From: Methylovulum miyakonense HT12
Lineage (GTDB): Bacteria; Pseudomonadota; Gammaproteobacteria; Methylococcales; Methylomonadaceae
DNA length: 64,000 bases
Reading direction: 5' to 3'
NCBI RefSeq assembly: GCF_000384075.1
Contig: NZ_KB913025.1
Coordinates: 2,438,922 to 2,502,921, forward strand
Shown: in pieces, positions 37,805 to 46,700 of the stretch
Numbering within the stretch: position 1 is the stretch's first letter
Layout: each line of letters begins with the position of its first letter
Notes under the pieces: model-generated
Database searches by the model: none
The model's input: only the letters and a program-made list of their open reading frames with translations
Told to the model about the DNA's origin: nothing
Made by a program: the position numbers and the translations under genes

Positions 37805-38941
37805 ATGCACCAACCCCCTTTGGTTGTCCATATCATTTATCGTTTGGGTGTGGGCGGTTTGGAAAACGGCTTGGTTAACCTGATCAACACTATGCCGCCT
37901 GAAGCCTACCGCCACGCCATTATCTGCCTTAAGGACAGCACGGATTTTAAGGGTCGCCTTCGCCGTGATGATGTGGCCGTTTTTGAGCTGCACAAAAAGG
38001 ACGGGCAGGATTGGGGCTCATTTGTGGCGATGTACCGCTTGCTGAGGGAACTTCGGCCCGCCATCGTGCATACCCGCAATCTGGCGGCGATTGAATATCA
38101 GATCCCCGCATTTTGTGCCGGGGTCCGTGGTCGCGTCCACGGCGAACACGGCTGGGATGTGTTTGACCCTGACGGCACTAAGGTCAAATACCAATGGGTG
38201 AGGCGGGTGTTGGATTGCTTTATCCAGCGTTTCATCCCGCTATCCCGGCATTTGGAGAGCTATTTGCTGGATAAGGTCCATGTCTCCCCCGGCAAAATCA
38301 CCCGCATCACCAACGGCGTTGACACGCGCATTTTTTACCCGCGTTCAGGCCAGAAACAGCCACTGGGCGGTTGCCCGTTCCCTTTTATGGATACGGATTG
38401 GGTGATTGGTACGATTGGGCGCATGCACGGCGTCAAGGATCAAATCACGTTGGTGAAGGCGTTTATTTTGGCCTGCCAGCACGAACCGGAACTGGGCCGC
38501 CGCTTCAAGTTGGTGATTATTGGTGATGGCCCGCTCAGGGCACAAGCGTTGGCATTGTTGGAGACTGCGGGCTTGTCTTCCCAAGCGTGGTTGCCAGGGG
38601 CGCGTGACGATGTCGCTGAGATTCAGCGCCGTTTGGATATTTTTGTGCTGCCCTCGCAAGCCGAAGGCATTTCCAACACCATTTTGGAAGCGATGGCAAG
38701 CGGCTTGCCCGTGATCGCCACCGAGGTGGGCGGTAATCCCGAATTGGTTATTGACGGGGTCACTGGGTGGCTGACGCCTGCGAACGATGCCGGGTCGATG
38801 GCCAAGCATATCCTCGCCTACATCCATGACGGCGGGACCTTGCGGCGGCACGGCCAGCAAGGGTACCAGCGGGTGCTGCAAAACTTTTCGTTGACGGCGA
38901 TGGTGGCTAATTACCAAGCGGTCTACGACTCATTTTTTTAA
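37805..38941 (+). CDS. XrtA/PEP-CTERM glycosyltransferase, TIGR03088-like
   Basis: A 378-residue GT4-type glycosyltransferase. The start HIIYRLGVGGLENGLVNLINTMP matches the acceptor-binding loop of the family. The donor domain has IGRMHGVKDQITLVKAF and QAEGISNTILEAMASGLPVIATEVGGNPELV, the conserved EGxxN and E7E motif. GCAGGAG is a clear ribosome-binding site ahead of ATG 37805. In other XrtA loci an exosortase gene is usually found between these glycosyltransferases and the amidotransferase; here only 13 bp follow before the amidotransferase. Confidence 0.92.
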   Translation: MHQPPLVVHIIYRLGVGGLENGLVNLINTMPPEAYRHAIICLKDSTDFKGRLRRDDVAVFELHKKDGQDWGSFVAMYRLLRELRPAIVHTRNLAAIEYQIPAFCAGVRGRVHGEHGWDVFDPDGTKVKYQWVRRVLDCFIQRFIPLSRHLESYLLDKVHVSPGKITRITNGVDTRIFYPRSGQKQPLGGCPFPFMDTDWVIGTIGRMHGVKDQITLVKAFILACQHEPELGRRFKLVIIGDGPLRAQALALLETAGLSSQAWLPGARDDVAEIQRRLDIFVLPSQAEGISNTILEAMASGLPVIATEVGGNPELVIDGVTGWLTPANDAGSMAKHILAYIHDGGTLRRHGQQGYQRVLQNFSLTAMVANYQAVYDSFF

Positions 38942-38954
38942 AAGGAATAACATT

Positions 38955-40844
38955 ATGTGCGGAATTGTCGGCATTTTTGACTTGCAAGCCAAGCGCGAAA
39001 TCAACCGGGATTTGCTGTCGCGGATGAATGAAAGCCAGTTTCATCGCGGCCCTAATGAAGGCGGCATCCACATTGAAGCGGGGCTGGGTTTTGGGCATAG
39101 GCGCTTGTCCATCATCGACCTAAGCAGCGGCCAACAACCGATGGTTAGCCGTGACAACAATGTCGTGCTGACGTTTAACGGCGAAATCTACAATTTTATG
39201 GACTTGCGCAAAGAGCTGGAAGGCTTGGGTTACCATTTCCAGACCCATTGCGACACCGAAGTGATTTTATACGCTTGGCAAGCGTGGGGCGAAGCCTGTG
39301 TTGACCGCTTCCGTGGCATGTTTGCGTTTGCCATCTGGGACAGGCCTCGGCAAACCTTATTTCTGGCGCGTGACCGCTTGGGGGTTAAGCCGCTGTATTA
39401 CGCACAACTGGGCAATGGCCAGTTTATTTTCAGTTCGGAATTAAAAGCCCTGAAAGAACATCCTGGTTTGCCTAGGGAACTCGACCCTAGCGCCATCGAA
39501 GAATATTTTGGTTTTGGCTACGTGCCCGACCCCAAAACCATTTACAAAAATGTTTATAAGCTGGAACCTGGTTTTTGCCTGACCTTAAAACATGGCCAAA
39601 GCCAATATCAGCCGCGCCAATATTGGAATGTCAAATTCGCCGTGGGGACGCCGCGTAGCGAACAAGAAATCGGTGAGGAACTGATCGGACGTTTCCGTGA
39701 AGCGGTAAAAATCCGCATGGTTGCCGATGTGCCATTAGGCGCATTCCTGTCTGGCGGTGTCGATTCTAGCGCGGTTGTTGCCATGATGGCGGGCTTGTCG
39801 TCTGATCCCGTCAATACCTGTTCCATTTCTTTTGGCGACCCCGCTTACAACGAATCAAAATTTGCCGCGCAAATCGCCGGGCGTTACCACACCGCGCACC
39901 GTGTCGAGCAAGTTGATCCTGATGATTTTAGCCTGATAGACCAATTGGCCGGGCTATACGATGAGCCTTATGCCGATAGCTCGGCGCTGCCGACTTACCG
40001 TGTCTGTGAATTGGCCAAAAAACAAGTCACGGTGGTATTGTCCGGCGATGGCGGCGATGAAAACCTCGCGGGCTACCGCCGCCACCGTTGGCATACTTAC
40101 GAAGAACAGATGCGTTCGTGGTTGCCGGATAGCATCAGGAAGCCCGTGTTCGGCACTTTAGGCCGCGCCTATCCGAAAGCCGATTGGGCGCCGAAAATCT
40201 TCCGTGCCAAATCCACCTTGGAATCCATAGGCCGCGATTCAGTGGAAGGTTATTTCCATAGCGTTTCAGTCATGTCCAATGAATTGCGCGGCAAATTGTT
40301 CAGTGCGCAATTCAAACGCGATTTGCAAGGTTACCAAGCCGTGGAGGTGTTTCGGCAGCATTTACGCAATGCGCCCACCGACAACCCTTTGTCACAAGTC
40401 CAATACCTGGACATCAAAACCTATTTGCCGGGGGATATATTGACCAAGGTGGATCGGGCCAGTATGGCCCATGCGCTGGAAGTGCGGGTTCCGTTGCTGG
40501 ACCATCAGCTGGTGGAGTGGTTGGCTGGCATACCACCGGAGTTAAAACTCAAAGGCCGCGAAGGCAAATATATTTTCAAAAAAGCGTTAGAAGATTACCT
40601 GCCTGACGATATTTTATACCGCCCGAAAATGGGTTTTGGCGTACCGCTGAACGCGTGGTTTAAAGGCCCGCTAAAAGATAAGGTGCGTGATGCGTTGTTG
40701 GGCGCAAACATGAACCAAGGCGGCTGGTTTGACCCCGCCGTTTTGGAACAGATCGTCGTCCAGCACCAAAATGGCTTGCGGGATTACAGCGCGCCGATTT
40801 GGTCATTATTGATGTTTGAGGCATTTTTACGGGCTAATGGCTGA
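38955..40844 (+). CDS. XrtA/PEP-CTERM amidotransferase (asparagine synthase-like)
   Basis: A 629-residue class II glutamine amidotransferase with an asparagine synthase domain. Cys2 (MCGIVGIFDL) is the glutaminase nucleophile and RGPNEGG and RLSIIDLSSGQQP complete its site. The synthase domain has SGGVDSSAVV (PP-motif ATP site) and LSGDGGDENLAGY. This subfamily accompanies XrtA polysaccharide loci, where it may amidate a sugar carboxylate, matching the uronic-acid enzymes upstream; that target is an inference. GGAATAACATT precedes the ATG. It is the last gene of the locus. Confidence 0.93.
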   Translation: MCGIVGIFDLQAKREINRDLLSRMNESQFHRGPNEGGIHIEAGLGFGHRRLSIIDLSSGQQPMVSRDNNVVLTFNGEIYNFMDLRKELEGLGYHFQTHCDTEVILYAWQAWGEACVDRFRGMFAFAIWDRPRQTLFLARDRLGVKPLYYAQLGNGQFIFSSELKALKEHPGLPRELDPSAIEEYFGFGYVPDPKTIYKNVYKLEPGFCLTLKHGQSQYQPRQYWNVKFAVGTPRSEQEIGEELIGRFREAVKIRMVADVPLGAFLSGGVDSSAVVAMMAGLSSDPVNTCSISFGDPAYNESKFAAQIAGRYHTAHRVEQVDPDDFSLIDQLAGLYDEPYADSSALPTYRVCELAKKQVTVVLSGDGGDENLAGYRRHRWHTYEEQMRSWLPDSIRKPVFGTLGRAYPKADWAPKIFRAKSTLESIGRDSVEGYFHSVSVMSNELRGKLFSAQFKRDLQGYQAVEVFRQHLRNAPTDNPLSQVQYLDIKTYLPGDILTKVDRASMAHALEVRVPLLDHQLVEWLAGIPPELKLKGREGKYIFKKALEDYLPDDILYRPKMGFGVPLNAWFKGPLKDKVRDALLGANMNQGGWFDPAVLEQIVVQHQNGLRDYSAPIWSLLMFEAFLRANG

Positions 40845-41016
40845 GGCTTGTTAATGGTGATGCTGCGGAAAGTGGCCGTTCTGTAACGCTTGGCGTAATG
40901 CTTAGCTAAATCCAGCCGCTTAATCGGATGGGGCAAAACTTGATGGCGCCTGTTGCTTGCAAAGGCACCCTTCCCAACGTCGGCACTCAAGCAACTTATG
41001 TTAAGGGTTGGACTAT

Positions 41017-41577
41017 ATGAAGATTTTTTATGCAAGGCGGATAGGCAGTTGCTTAATCGCTTCGGTCTTGGCTTCTTGCTCAATCGGGCGGCAGGGCAAT
41101 GCCTTGGCCTACCAAAATCCCGTCGGGGACTTCGTTTTTAATTGTTACTCCATCAACCATGCCTGGGGCCATCAGTTTTCCGGTTTTTTTATAGGCCATG
41201 ACGGAAAGGTCTACCGTTACGCCCGCAAGGGGCTTGCCAGTAAAACCGACCCGATTAAGCAGGCGTATTATCAGGCGGATGAACTGCTTGATCAATTTAA
41301 GGACAAGGCATTAATCGCCCTCATTGACCCGTCTACGATGGCGGCAAAAACCGCGTTGATTGACAGGGCCGCTTCGGGCACGGTCACCCACCTTAACCAG
41401 CGTGTGGCGGATGCAGGCCAGAACGGTTGTGTTGCATACCGCTTCATTGCCGACAAAAACCTTTACCAACCCGTCGAATTGGGCTCATACGGCGTTACGC
41501 AAATTAAAACCATCAATAGCTCCGCTGCTGCACAAGCCTTGTTGCAGTGGCTGCTGTCCATCAGACAGGCGAATTGA
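41017..41577 (+). CDS. uncharacterised small lipoprotein
   Basis: A 186-residue protein with a type II signal peptide ending VLASC (Cys21). The mature domain is of a single globular type and contains YSINHAWGHQFSGFFIGHDGKVYRY, a strand-rich opening, a helix around LDQFKDK and a helical end. I do not recognise the family. ATG 41017 follows AAGGG at about 41002 and is preferred over the TTG at 41008. A hairpin at 41652-41671 may end its transcript. It follows the polysaccharide locus but nothing shows that it works with it. Confidence 0.65.
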   Translation: MKIFYARRIGSCLIASVLASCSIGRQGNALAYQNPVGDFVFNCYSINHAWGHQFSGFFIGHDGKVYRYARKGLASKTDPIKQAYYQADELLDQFKDKALIALIDPSTMAAKTALIDRAASGTVTHLNQRVADAGQNGCVAYRFIADKNLYQPVELGSYGVTQIKTINSSAAAQALLQWLLSIRQAN

Positions 41578-41651
41578 TCTTTACCATAAATTTCGCCGTT
41601 CCATTAAGAGGCCAGTTGCTGCGTTTCGAGATGGGCAGGCGGCTTAAACGG

Positions 41652-41674
41652 GGGGCTAGCCTGCTAGCCCCTTT
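41652..41674 (+). terminator. possible terminator hairpin
   Basis: GGGGCTAGC (41652-41660) pairs exactly with GCTAGCCCC (41663-41671) across only two bases, followed by TTTATT. Two-base loops are tight, so the real stem is probably shorter. Confidence 0.4.
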
Positions 41675-41721
41675 ATTCCAACAGGCTTTATACCGCCTTG
41701 ATAGATATAGGATCTTTACGA

Positions 41722-43893
41722 GTGAAAACCTTTTCAAGAAAGAGTTGCCCCGTCCTCATAAGCGCAATCAGTTTTTTTGCGTTTTCGTCCGGGTTGTTTG
41801 CGGCGTCAGCCCCTTTGCCGTTAAACCCTACCGTGTCCGCATTAAGGGACGCTGCCGGCGGGGACATTGGCTATTCGCTTGCCGAACACACCGGCCAGGT
41901 AAACTATGTTGCCACTGCCAAATCCCGTCCGATCCCGCTGCTTTCCAGGCCGGATGCTAGTGCGGAAACCCGTGCGTTGGAATTTGTCGCTAGCTATGGG
42001 AAGGCTTTTGGCATTGGTGCACCCAAACAACTAAAAACCGTTAAAGTAGGCGGTAAAGACGAAGTCGGTATGGAGCATGTGCGTTTGCAGCAATTGCACA
42101 AGGGCATCCCGGTGACTGGCGGGGAAATGACCGTACACCTGCGTGGCAACAGTGTGGTGTCGGTATTGGCAAAAACCTTACCTGGACTTGACGCCCTCGA
42201 TGTGACACCGAAAATCACTTCTGCCGACGCTGAGGATATCGTGCGTGAATTGCTGAAAAAGCGCGGTATCGGCAACGCCATCCTCAGTACACCCAAGCTG
42301 GAAGTGTTCAATAAAGGCCTATTGCAAGGCAATAAACAAGCCACGCATCTCGCTTGGTTCATTGAAGCCAAAAGGTTGGGTGTACGCGAATATATCTGGG
42401 TTGATGCGGAAAATAGTGCGGTTTTATTGGCTTTCAGCCAGTTGCCCGATGCCCGCAGCCGTAAAATTTACGATGCCAATAGTTCTGATAGCTTATCGGG
42501 GGCTTTAGTCCAGAGCGAAGGCCAAACGCCCACAGGCGACCCTGATGCCGATGCCGCTTACCTGTTTTCAGGCCATACCTACGATTATTTCAAAAATAAG
42601 CACGGGCGTGACAGTTTCGATGGCTTTGGCGCCCCCATTATTTCAACGGTGCACTATTGCCCAAGCTTAGCCGAATGTCCCTATGGAAATGCTTTTTGGG
42701 ATGGTACGCAAATGGTGTACGGGGATGGTTTTTCCGCCGCAGATGATGTGGATGCGCACGAACTGACCCATGCCGTAACCGAGAACTCGGCAGGCCTTTA
42801 CTACTATTCACAGTCCGGTGCGTTGAACGAATCATTTTCCGATATTTTCGGCGAAACTGTCGATCAGGGTAACAAAGCCGGGACGGATACGGCGGCCGTG
42901 CGCTGGCTGATAGGCGAGGACGTGCCAGGATTAGGCGCAATCCGTAATATGAAAACCCCTGCCGCTTTTAGTGATCCGGCCAAAGTCAAGGATAGCAATT
43001 TCAAATGTGATATTGGTGATGGTGACCAAGGGGGCGTGCACAGTAACAGCGGGGTGCCTAACCATGCCTATCAATTAATGGTGGACGGTGGTTCGTATAA
43101 CGGCCAAACCATCACGGGCATAGGCTTAACCAAAGCGGGGAAAATCCAGTACCGGGCATTGACCCAATATTTGACTTCCGGGTCGAATTTTCTTGACGAC
43201 TTTAACGCGCTGCAAAGTGCCTGTACCGATTTGATCGGCACCGTAGGCATTACCGCCGCTAACTGTACCCAGGTCAAAAAGGCCGTCACCGCCGTACAAA
43301 TGGACAGCCCGATCTGCGCCAAACCCGCTGCACCGGCATTGTGCCCAAGCGGAACCAGTGCCAGCAGCCTATTTTTTGATGGTTTGGAAGCGAGCGGCAG
43401 TAATTTTGCCACGAATGATTTCACCATCTGGGGCATCGTGCAGGGCTTTGCCAAAACGGGTTCATTGTCCATATTCGGTAAATCACAGGACAATTCCAGT
43501 GACTCTTACTATAAAATGACCAAGAGCGTGGCCTTACCTACGGGCGCCAGAATGCAATTTGACCATGCCTTTGAGTTTGAGAGTGATTCAGCGGGCCGTT
43601 ATGACGGCGGTGTTGTTGAATACAGCACCAATAACGGCATAACGTGGGCTGACGCAGGCAAGTTGATGGCGGCCGGTTACCAATATAATGGGGCCATCAT
43701 TTCCGGAACCGGCAATCCTTTAGCAGGAAGAAGCGCCTTTACGGCCGACAGCTTCGGTTATGGCGCAACGCAAATGAACCTAGGTGTTTTGGCGGGCAAG
43801 AATGTGCGTTTCCGCTTCCGGATGGCTTCTGATGACTTGGGGGCATCTTTAGGTTGGTTTATTGATAACATCCGGATTTATCAATGCAAATAA
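41722..43893 (+). CDS. secreted M4-family metalloprotease
   Basis: A 723-residue thermolysin-like zinc protease. GTG 41722 gives a normal signal peptide ending near residue 32 (GLFAASA); the longer frame from TTG 41698 is less likely. An FTP/PepSY-type propeptide (about 35-240) follows. The catalytic domain carries HELTH at 346-350, the third zinc ligand Glu370 in GALNESFSD, and the later HSNSGVPNHAY with the transition-state His. A C-terminal jelly-roll-like domain of about 170 residues follows a CPSGTSASSLFFDGLE linker, ending WFIDNIRIYQC. It should be an extracellular protease made as an inactive precursor. No PEP-CTERM tail is present. Confidence 0.92.
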   Translation: MKTFSRKSCPVLISAISFFAFSSGLFAASAPLPLNPTVSALRDAAGGDIGYSLAEHTGQVNYVATAKSRPIPLLSRPDASAETRALEFVASYGKAFGIGAPKQLKTVKVGGKDEVGMEHVRLQQLHKGIPVTGGEMTVHLRGNSVVSVLAKTLPGLDALDVTPKITSADAEDIVRELLKKRGIGNAILSTPKLEVFNKGLLQGNKQATHLAWFIEAKRLGVREYIWVDAENSAVLLAFSQLPDARSRKIYDANSSDSLSGALVQSEGQTPTGDPDADAAYLFSGHTYDYFKNKHGRDSFDGFGAPIISTVHYCPSLAECPYGNAFWDGTQMVYGDGFSAADDVDAHELTHAVTENSAGLYYYSQSGALNESFSDIFGETVDQGNKAGTDTAAVRWLIGEDVPGLGAIRNMKTPAAFSDPAKVKDSNFKCDIGDGDQGGVHSNSGVPNHAYQLMVDGGSYNGQTITGIGLTKAGKIQYRALTQYLTSGSNFLDDFNALQSACTDLIGTVGITAANCTQVKKAVTAVQMDSPICAKPAAPALCPSGTSASSLFFDGLEASGSNFATNDFTIWGIVQGFAKTGSLSIFGKSQDNSSDSYYKMTKSVALPTGARMQFDHAFEFESDSAGRYDGGVVEYSTNNGITWADAGKLMAAGYQYNGAIISGTGNPLAGRSAFTADSFGYGATQMNLGVLAGKNVRFRFRMASDDLGASLGWFIDNIRIYQCK

Positions 43894-43947
43894 TTGGGTT
43901 TCAGGGTTTGCTTGGATCCGTATAGCCAAAGTAAATGGTATTTTGAT

Positions 43948-43979
43948 CAGTTGGGTCACCTGAAAGGGTGGCCCGACTG
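43948..43979. terminator. 13-bp hairpin between convergent genes
   Basis: CAGTTGGGTCACC (43948-43960) pairs along all 13 positions, with two G-U pairs, with GGTGGCCCGACTG (43967-43979), loop TGAAAG. It lies between the convergent protease and oxidoreductase genes and probably ends both transcripts, although only TTT follows on the plus side. Confidence 0.5.
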
Positions 43980-44049
43980 TTTGCTGGTGAAGGTTCCCGT
44001 CCCTAACGGAAATAAAATACCCAATTTGAGTTAGCCAACAGGTGGATGC

Positions 44050-45084
44050 CTATTCCCGGCCCGCAATGCCATCTAAGCTGACCACACGTCCTGTTTCCGC
44101 CGATTGCAGGGCCGCGACGATTGTTTTGCAGTTGCTTTCGGCATCATCCAATGACAATGCGGGCGCGGTTCCTGACAACACGCATTGGCTAAAATGTTCA
44201 ACTTCCAGACGGAAATGGTTTGCCGTAGGCAAGCGTTCTTCCGCTTGGCGTCCGTCATCCGCCCACCACGTCAACACTGGCACATCGCCGGGCAGTTGCC
44301 AAACCACATGGCATTTCAAGCCGCCTTTAGTGCCGATGATTTCATATTCACAACGGCGGGCGTAGGCAAAACTGAAATCGAAGTGTGCATATTTGCCCTC
44401 ACCAAAATCCAACACGCCGCTGGCGGCAATGTCGGCGCCGCTGGCAATAGTTTGGGACATGGCGGTGACGGCGATGGGGTCTTGCTGGAAAAACATCCGC
44501 AGGGTGTGGATGGCATAGCAGCCGATGTCCCACATTGCCCCGCCGCCACGGCTGATAGGCTCTTCCAGGCGGTACATGCGCTCAGGGCGCATCATAAACG
44601 AAAAATTGGAGCGTACCGAGCGGATCTCGCCGAACAGCCCTGATTGGATCAGCTCCAGCACCCGTGCATGTTGGTGGTGGAAACGGTACATAAAGCCTTC
44701 CATGACGGTGACCTTGTAGCGGCGGGCGGCGGTTTGGATGGCGAGGATGTCATCGACAGCCAAGGCCATGGGTTTTTCGCACAAGACGTGTTTGCCGTGG
44801 GCTATGGCGCGTAATGTCCATTCGGCATGTTCATGGTTGGCCAGCGGGATGTACACGGCCTGGATATCGGCGTCATTGAGCAAGTCATCGGGCGAGCCAT
44901 AGGTTTTAACCCCTTGATGGCCGGGCGCATAGCGGGCCAAGATTTCAGCCGCCGCGCCGGGGCGGCGGCTGGCAATGGCGGCCAGTTCGGCGTTGGGAGC
45001 TTCGATAATTGCAGGCAGCATGCGTTCGTTGATACGGGCGGCGCCTAGTATGCCCCAACGGAGTTTGACGGGTTGTTTGTTCAT
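44050..45084 (-). CDS. Gfo/Idh/MocA family oxidoreductase
   Basis: A 344-residue NAD(P)-dependent sugar or polyol dehydrogenase. The N-terminal Rossmann domain has WGILGAARINERMLPA and the family signature KHVLCEKPMALA containing the catalytic EKP Lys. The C-terminal alpha/beta domain holds FMYRFHHQHARV and GGGAMWDIGCYAIH with the conserved Asp-x3-His. The substrate is not visible; relatives act on glucose, xylose, inositol or scyllo-inosose derivatives. It stands alone on the minus strand, downstream of a long hairpin at 45140-45178. Confidence 0.9.
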   Translation of the reverse strand: MNKQPVKLRWGILGAARINERMLPAIIEAPNAELAAIASRRPGAAAEILARYAPGHQGVKTYGSPDDLLNDADIQAVYIPLANHEHAEWTLRAIAHGKHVLCEKPMALAVDDILAIQTAARRYKVTVMEGFMYRFHHQHARVLELIQSGLFGEIRSVRSNFSFMMRPERMYRLEEPISRGGGAMWDIGCYAIHTLRMFFQQDPIAVTAMSQTIASGADIAASGVLDFGEGKYAHFDFSFAYARRCEYEIIGTKGGLKCHVVWQLPGDVPVLTWWADDGRQAEERLPTANHFRLEVEHFSQCVLSGTAPALSLDDAESNCKTIVAALQSAETGRVVSLDGIAGRE

Positions 45085-45139
45085 GGTGTTTTAGGTAGGT
45101 TAGATTGTTTTAATTATTATGATGTGGTGATCTGAGATG

Positions 45140-45178
45140 GCGAACGCTTGCTCTTAACTTATAAGAGCAAGCGTTCGC
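45140..45178. repeat. 17-bp perfect hairpin
   Basis: GCGAACGCTTGCTCTTA (45140-45156) pairs exactly with TAAGAGCAAGCGTTCGC (45162-45178) across a 5-nt loop. It lies downstream of the beta-helix protein stop and upstream of the oxidoreductase start, both on the minus strand. No T run follows on either side, so it is not a standard intrinsic terminator. Confidence 0.6.
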
Positions 45179-45233
45179 TGATGTCGCGGAGCTATTCTAG
45201 TTCAAAACTACAGATTGCTGAATTGGGTGTGAT

Positions 45234-46700
45234 TTAGCATCCCGAAGAAATTTTCAGGGAGTTGATTTTGTCAGTGAGTCCGCTTCCCGCATTGCCTGTA
45301 ACCAAATCGTTGAGATCGGGCGTGTTGTTAGGGTCTATGCTTTTGAGAAGGATGTTGATTTGAAAACAAGCTTTATTTTTCGATTTATTGTCTAAAAAGC
45401 TGCCCGTGGTGACCAGTTGGTTCCGGAATGAGCTAAGGCGGATAACTTGGATTGCTTTGTACTTGCCAACTCCTGATAACTCATTATTTTGTAATGAGGC
45501 ATCAAAAAAATCGAGTATGGGTTTGACTGGAGCGTTTACTGAGGTGATGTATTCAACGGCACCCAAGTCGCAGTGCATTCCATCGGGTCGTAGAACTCCC
45601 CGTTGGTCAGTAGGTGTGCAACGATAATCTCCTCCCCTATTAATAACAATGCTGTCGGGAGACGGTGCGTGAGTGGGTGTGGAACCGCCATTAAAGGTCA
45701 ATGGCATGAGCTTAGGGTCGCCGCTAAGCCCCCTGGGCGGGGGTATATTGCAACTGCCATCTTCAATCAAGTTGACCCCTTGAAAAATAATGGTACCAAC
45801 ACAGTCAGCACCTTTCCTGCTATTGGCGATCACGCTGTTGGTCAGGGTCGTTTTTCCGGTTGTGGTATTGAAGATTCCGCCGCCAATACCTATCCCGCCG
45901 TTCTCAGCTCCGATATAGCAATAGCAATAGTCATTAATGCAAGTTTTCGAATCTTGTGCCATATTGTTACTAACAGTGCTGTTTCTTAAATTAAGGATGC
46001 CTCTGTTGAAAATTCCCCCCCCTCTACCAGGTTCGTAACTATTATTTATAAGGTCTGAAAAAAAGCAGGAGGCAATGGCGGTATTACCGCTTATCGTTGA
46101 GTTTAATAGCGTGACTTTACCACCCGCCGAGTTGAATATGGCTCCACCTAAACCTGAATGGCTACCCGAATAAGTGTAAAGATTCCACGGAGCAGTATTT
46201 TTGGTCAATGTACTGTTTTTTAAGGTCAATACGCCAGCATTTAAAATGCCACCGCCGACATTATTGTATTTATCCGCCCATCCGTTTTTTAGCACGGTAT
46301 CATTTAGGGTCAGGTTACCTGAAGGTTTGATTTGGATTAAACGGAACGCAGATGTGCTTTCACGTCTGATTTCCGCCCGTTTACCCACTCCATCTGGGTC
46401 ACCATTTATCGTAATGACACTGGAAATTAAGGGTAGCGCAGTATAGTCGCCTCGGTGGGGATCGTGGTCATCTTGTGTGAAGATAGGCGAAGTAAATACA
46501 TATTGGTTGAGGGTAAGCTGTAAAATATCCGCACCGTTACCGGCGGGGCAGCCACCCGTGGCCGTATCAGTATTAGCGGCGGTGACGGCATCGGTCAAGC
46601 TACAACTGTGGTTAACTTTGATGGTGGCGGCTTCTGAAGCGCCCATCATAAAAGCCAAGACGATTGCATTCAGTCTAAAAGGTAATTTAGAGTTGTTCAT
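45234..46700 (-). CDS. secreted beta-helix protein (choice-of-anchor Q type)
   Basis: A 488-residue secreted protein. A signal peptide ends near residue 25 (MGASEAA). A CSLTDAVTAANTD block follows, resembling the CSLREA opening of right-handed beta-helix surface proteins, then repeats such as GGGILNAGVLTLKNSTLTKN, GGAIFNSAGGKVTLLNSTISGN and GGIFNRGILNLRNSTVSNN, each one coil of a parallel beta-helix. The repeat region ends RGVLRPDGMHCDLGAVEY, the hallmark of choice-of-anchor Q proteins. The last 100 residues are a separate domain ending in Cys. A polysaccharide-binding or degrading surface role is likely, but no catalytic residues are evident. Confidence 0.8.
   Translation of the reverse strand: MNNSKLPFRLNAIVLAFMMGASEAATIKVNHSCSLTDAVTAANTDTATGGCPAGNGADILQLTLNQYVFTSPIFTQDDHDPHRGDYTALPLISSVITINGDPDGVGKRAEIRRESTSAFRLIQIKPSGNLTLNDTVLKNGWADKYNNVGGGILNAGVLTLKNSTLTKNTAPWNLYTYSGSHSGLGGAIFNSAGGKVTLLNSTISGNTAIASCFFSDLINNSYEPGRGGGIFNRGILNLRNSTVSNNMAQDSKTCINDYCYCYIGAENGGIGIGGGIFNTTTGKTTLTNSVIANSRKGADCVGTIIFQGVNLIEDGSCNIPPPRGLSGDPKLMPLTFNGGSTPTHAPSPDSIVINRGGDYRCTPTDQRGVLRPDGMHCDLGAVEYITSVNAPVKPILDFFDASLQNNELSGVGKYKAIQVIRLSSFRNQLVTTGSFLDNKSKNKACFQINILLKSIDPNNTPDLNDLVTGNAGSGLTDKINSLKISSGC

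Noticed and set aside
45234..46700. PEP-CTERM substrate protein
   Set aside because: The C-terminus lacks the Pro-Glu-Pro motif, the membrane helix and the basic tail; the M4 protease lacks them as well.
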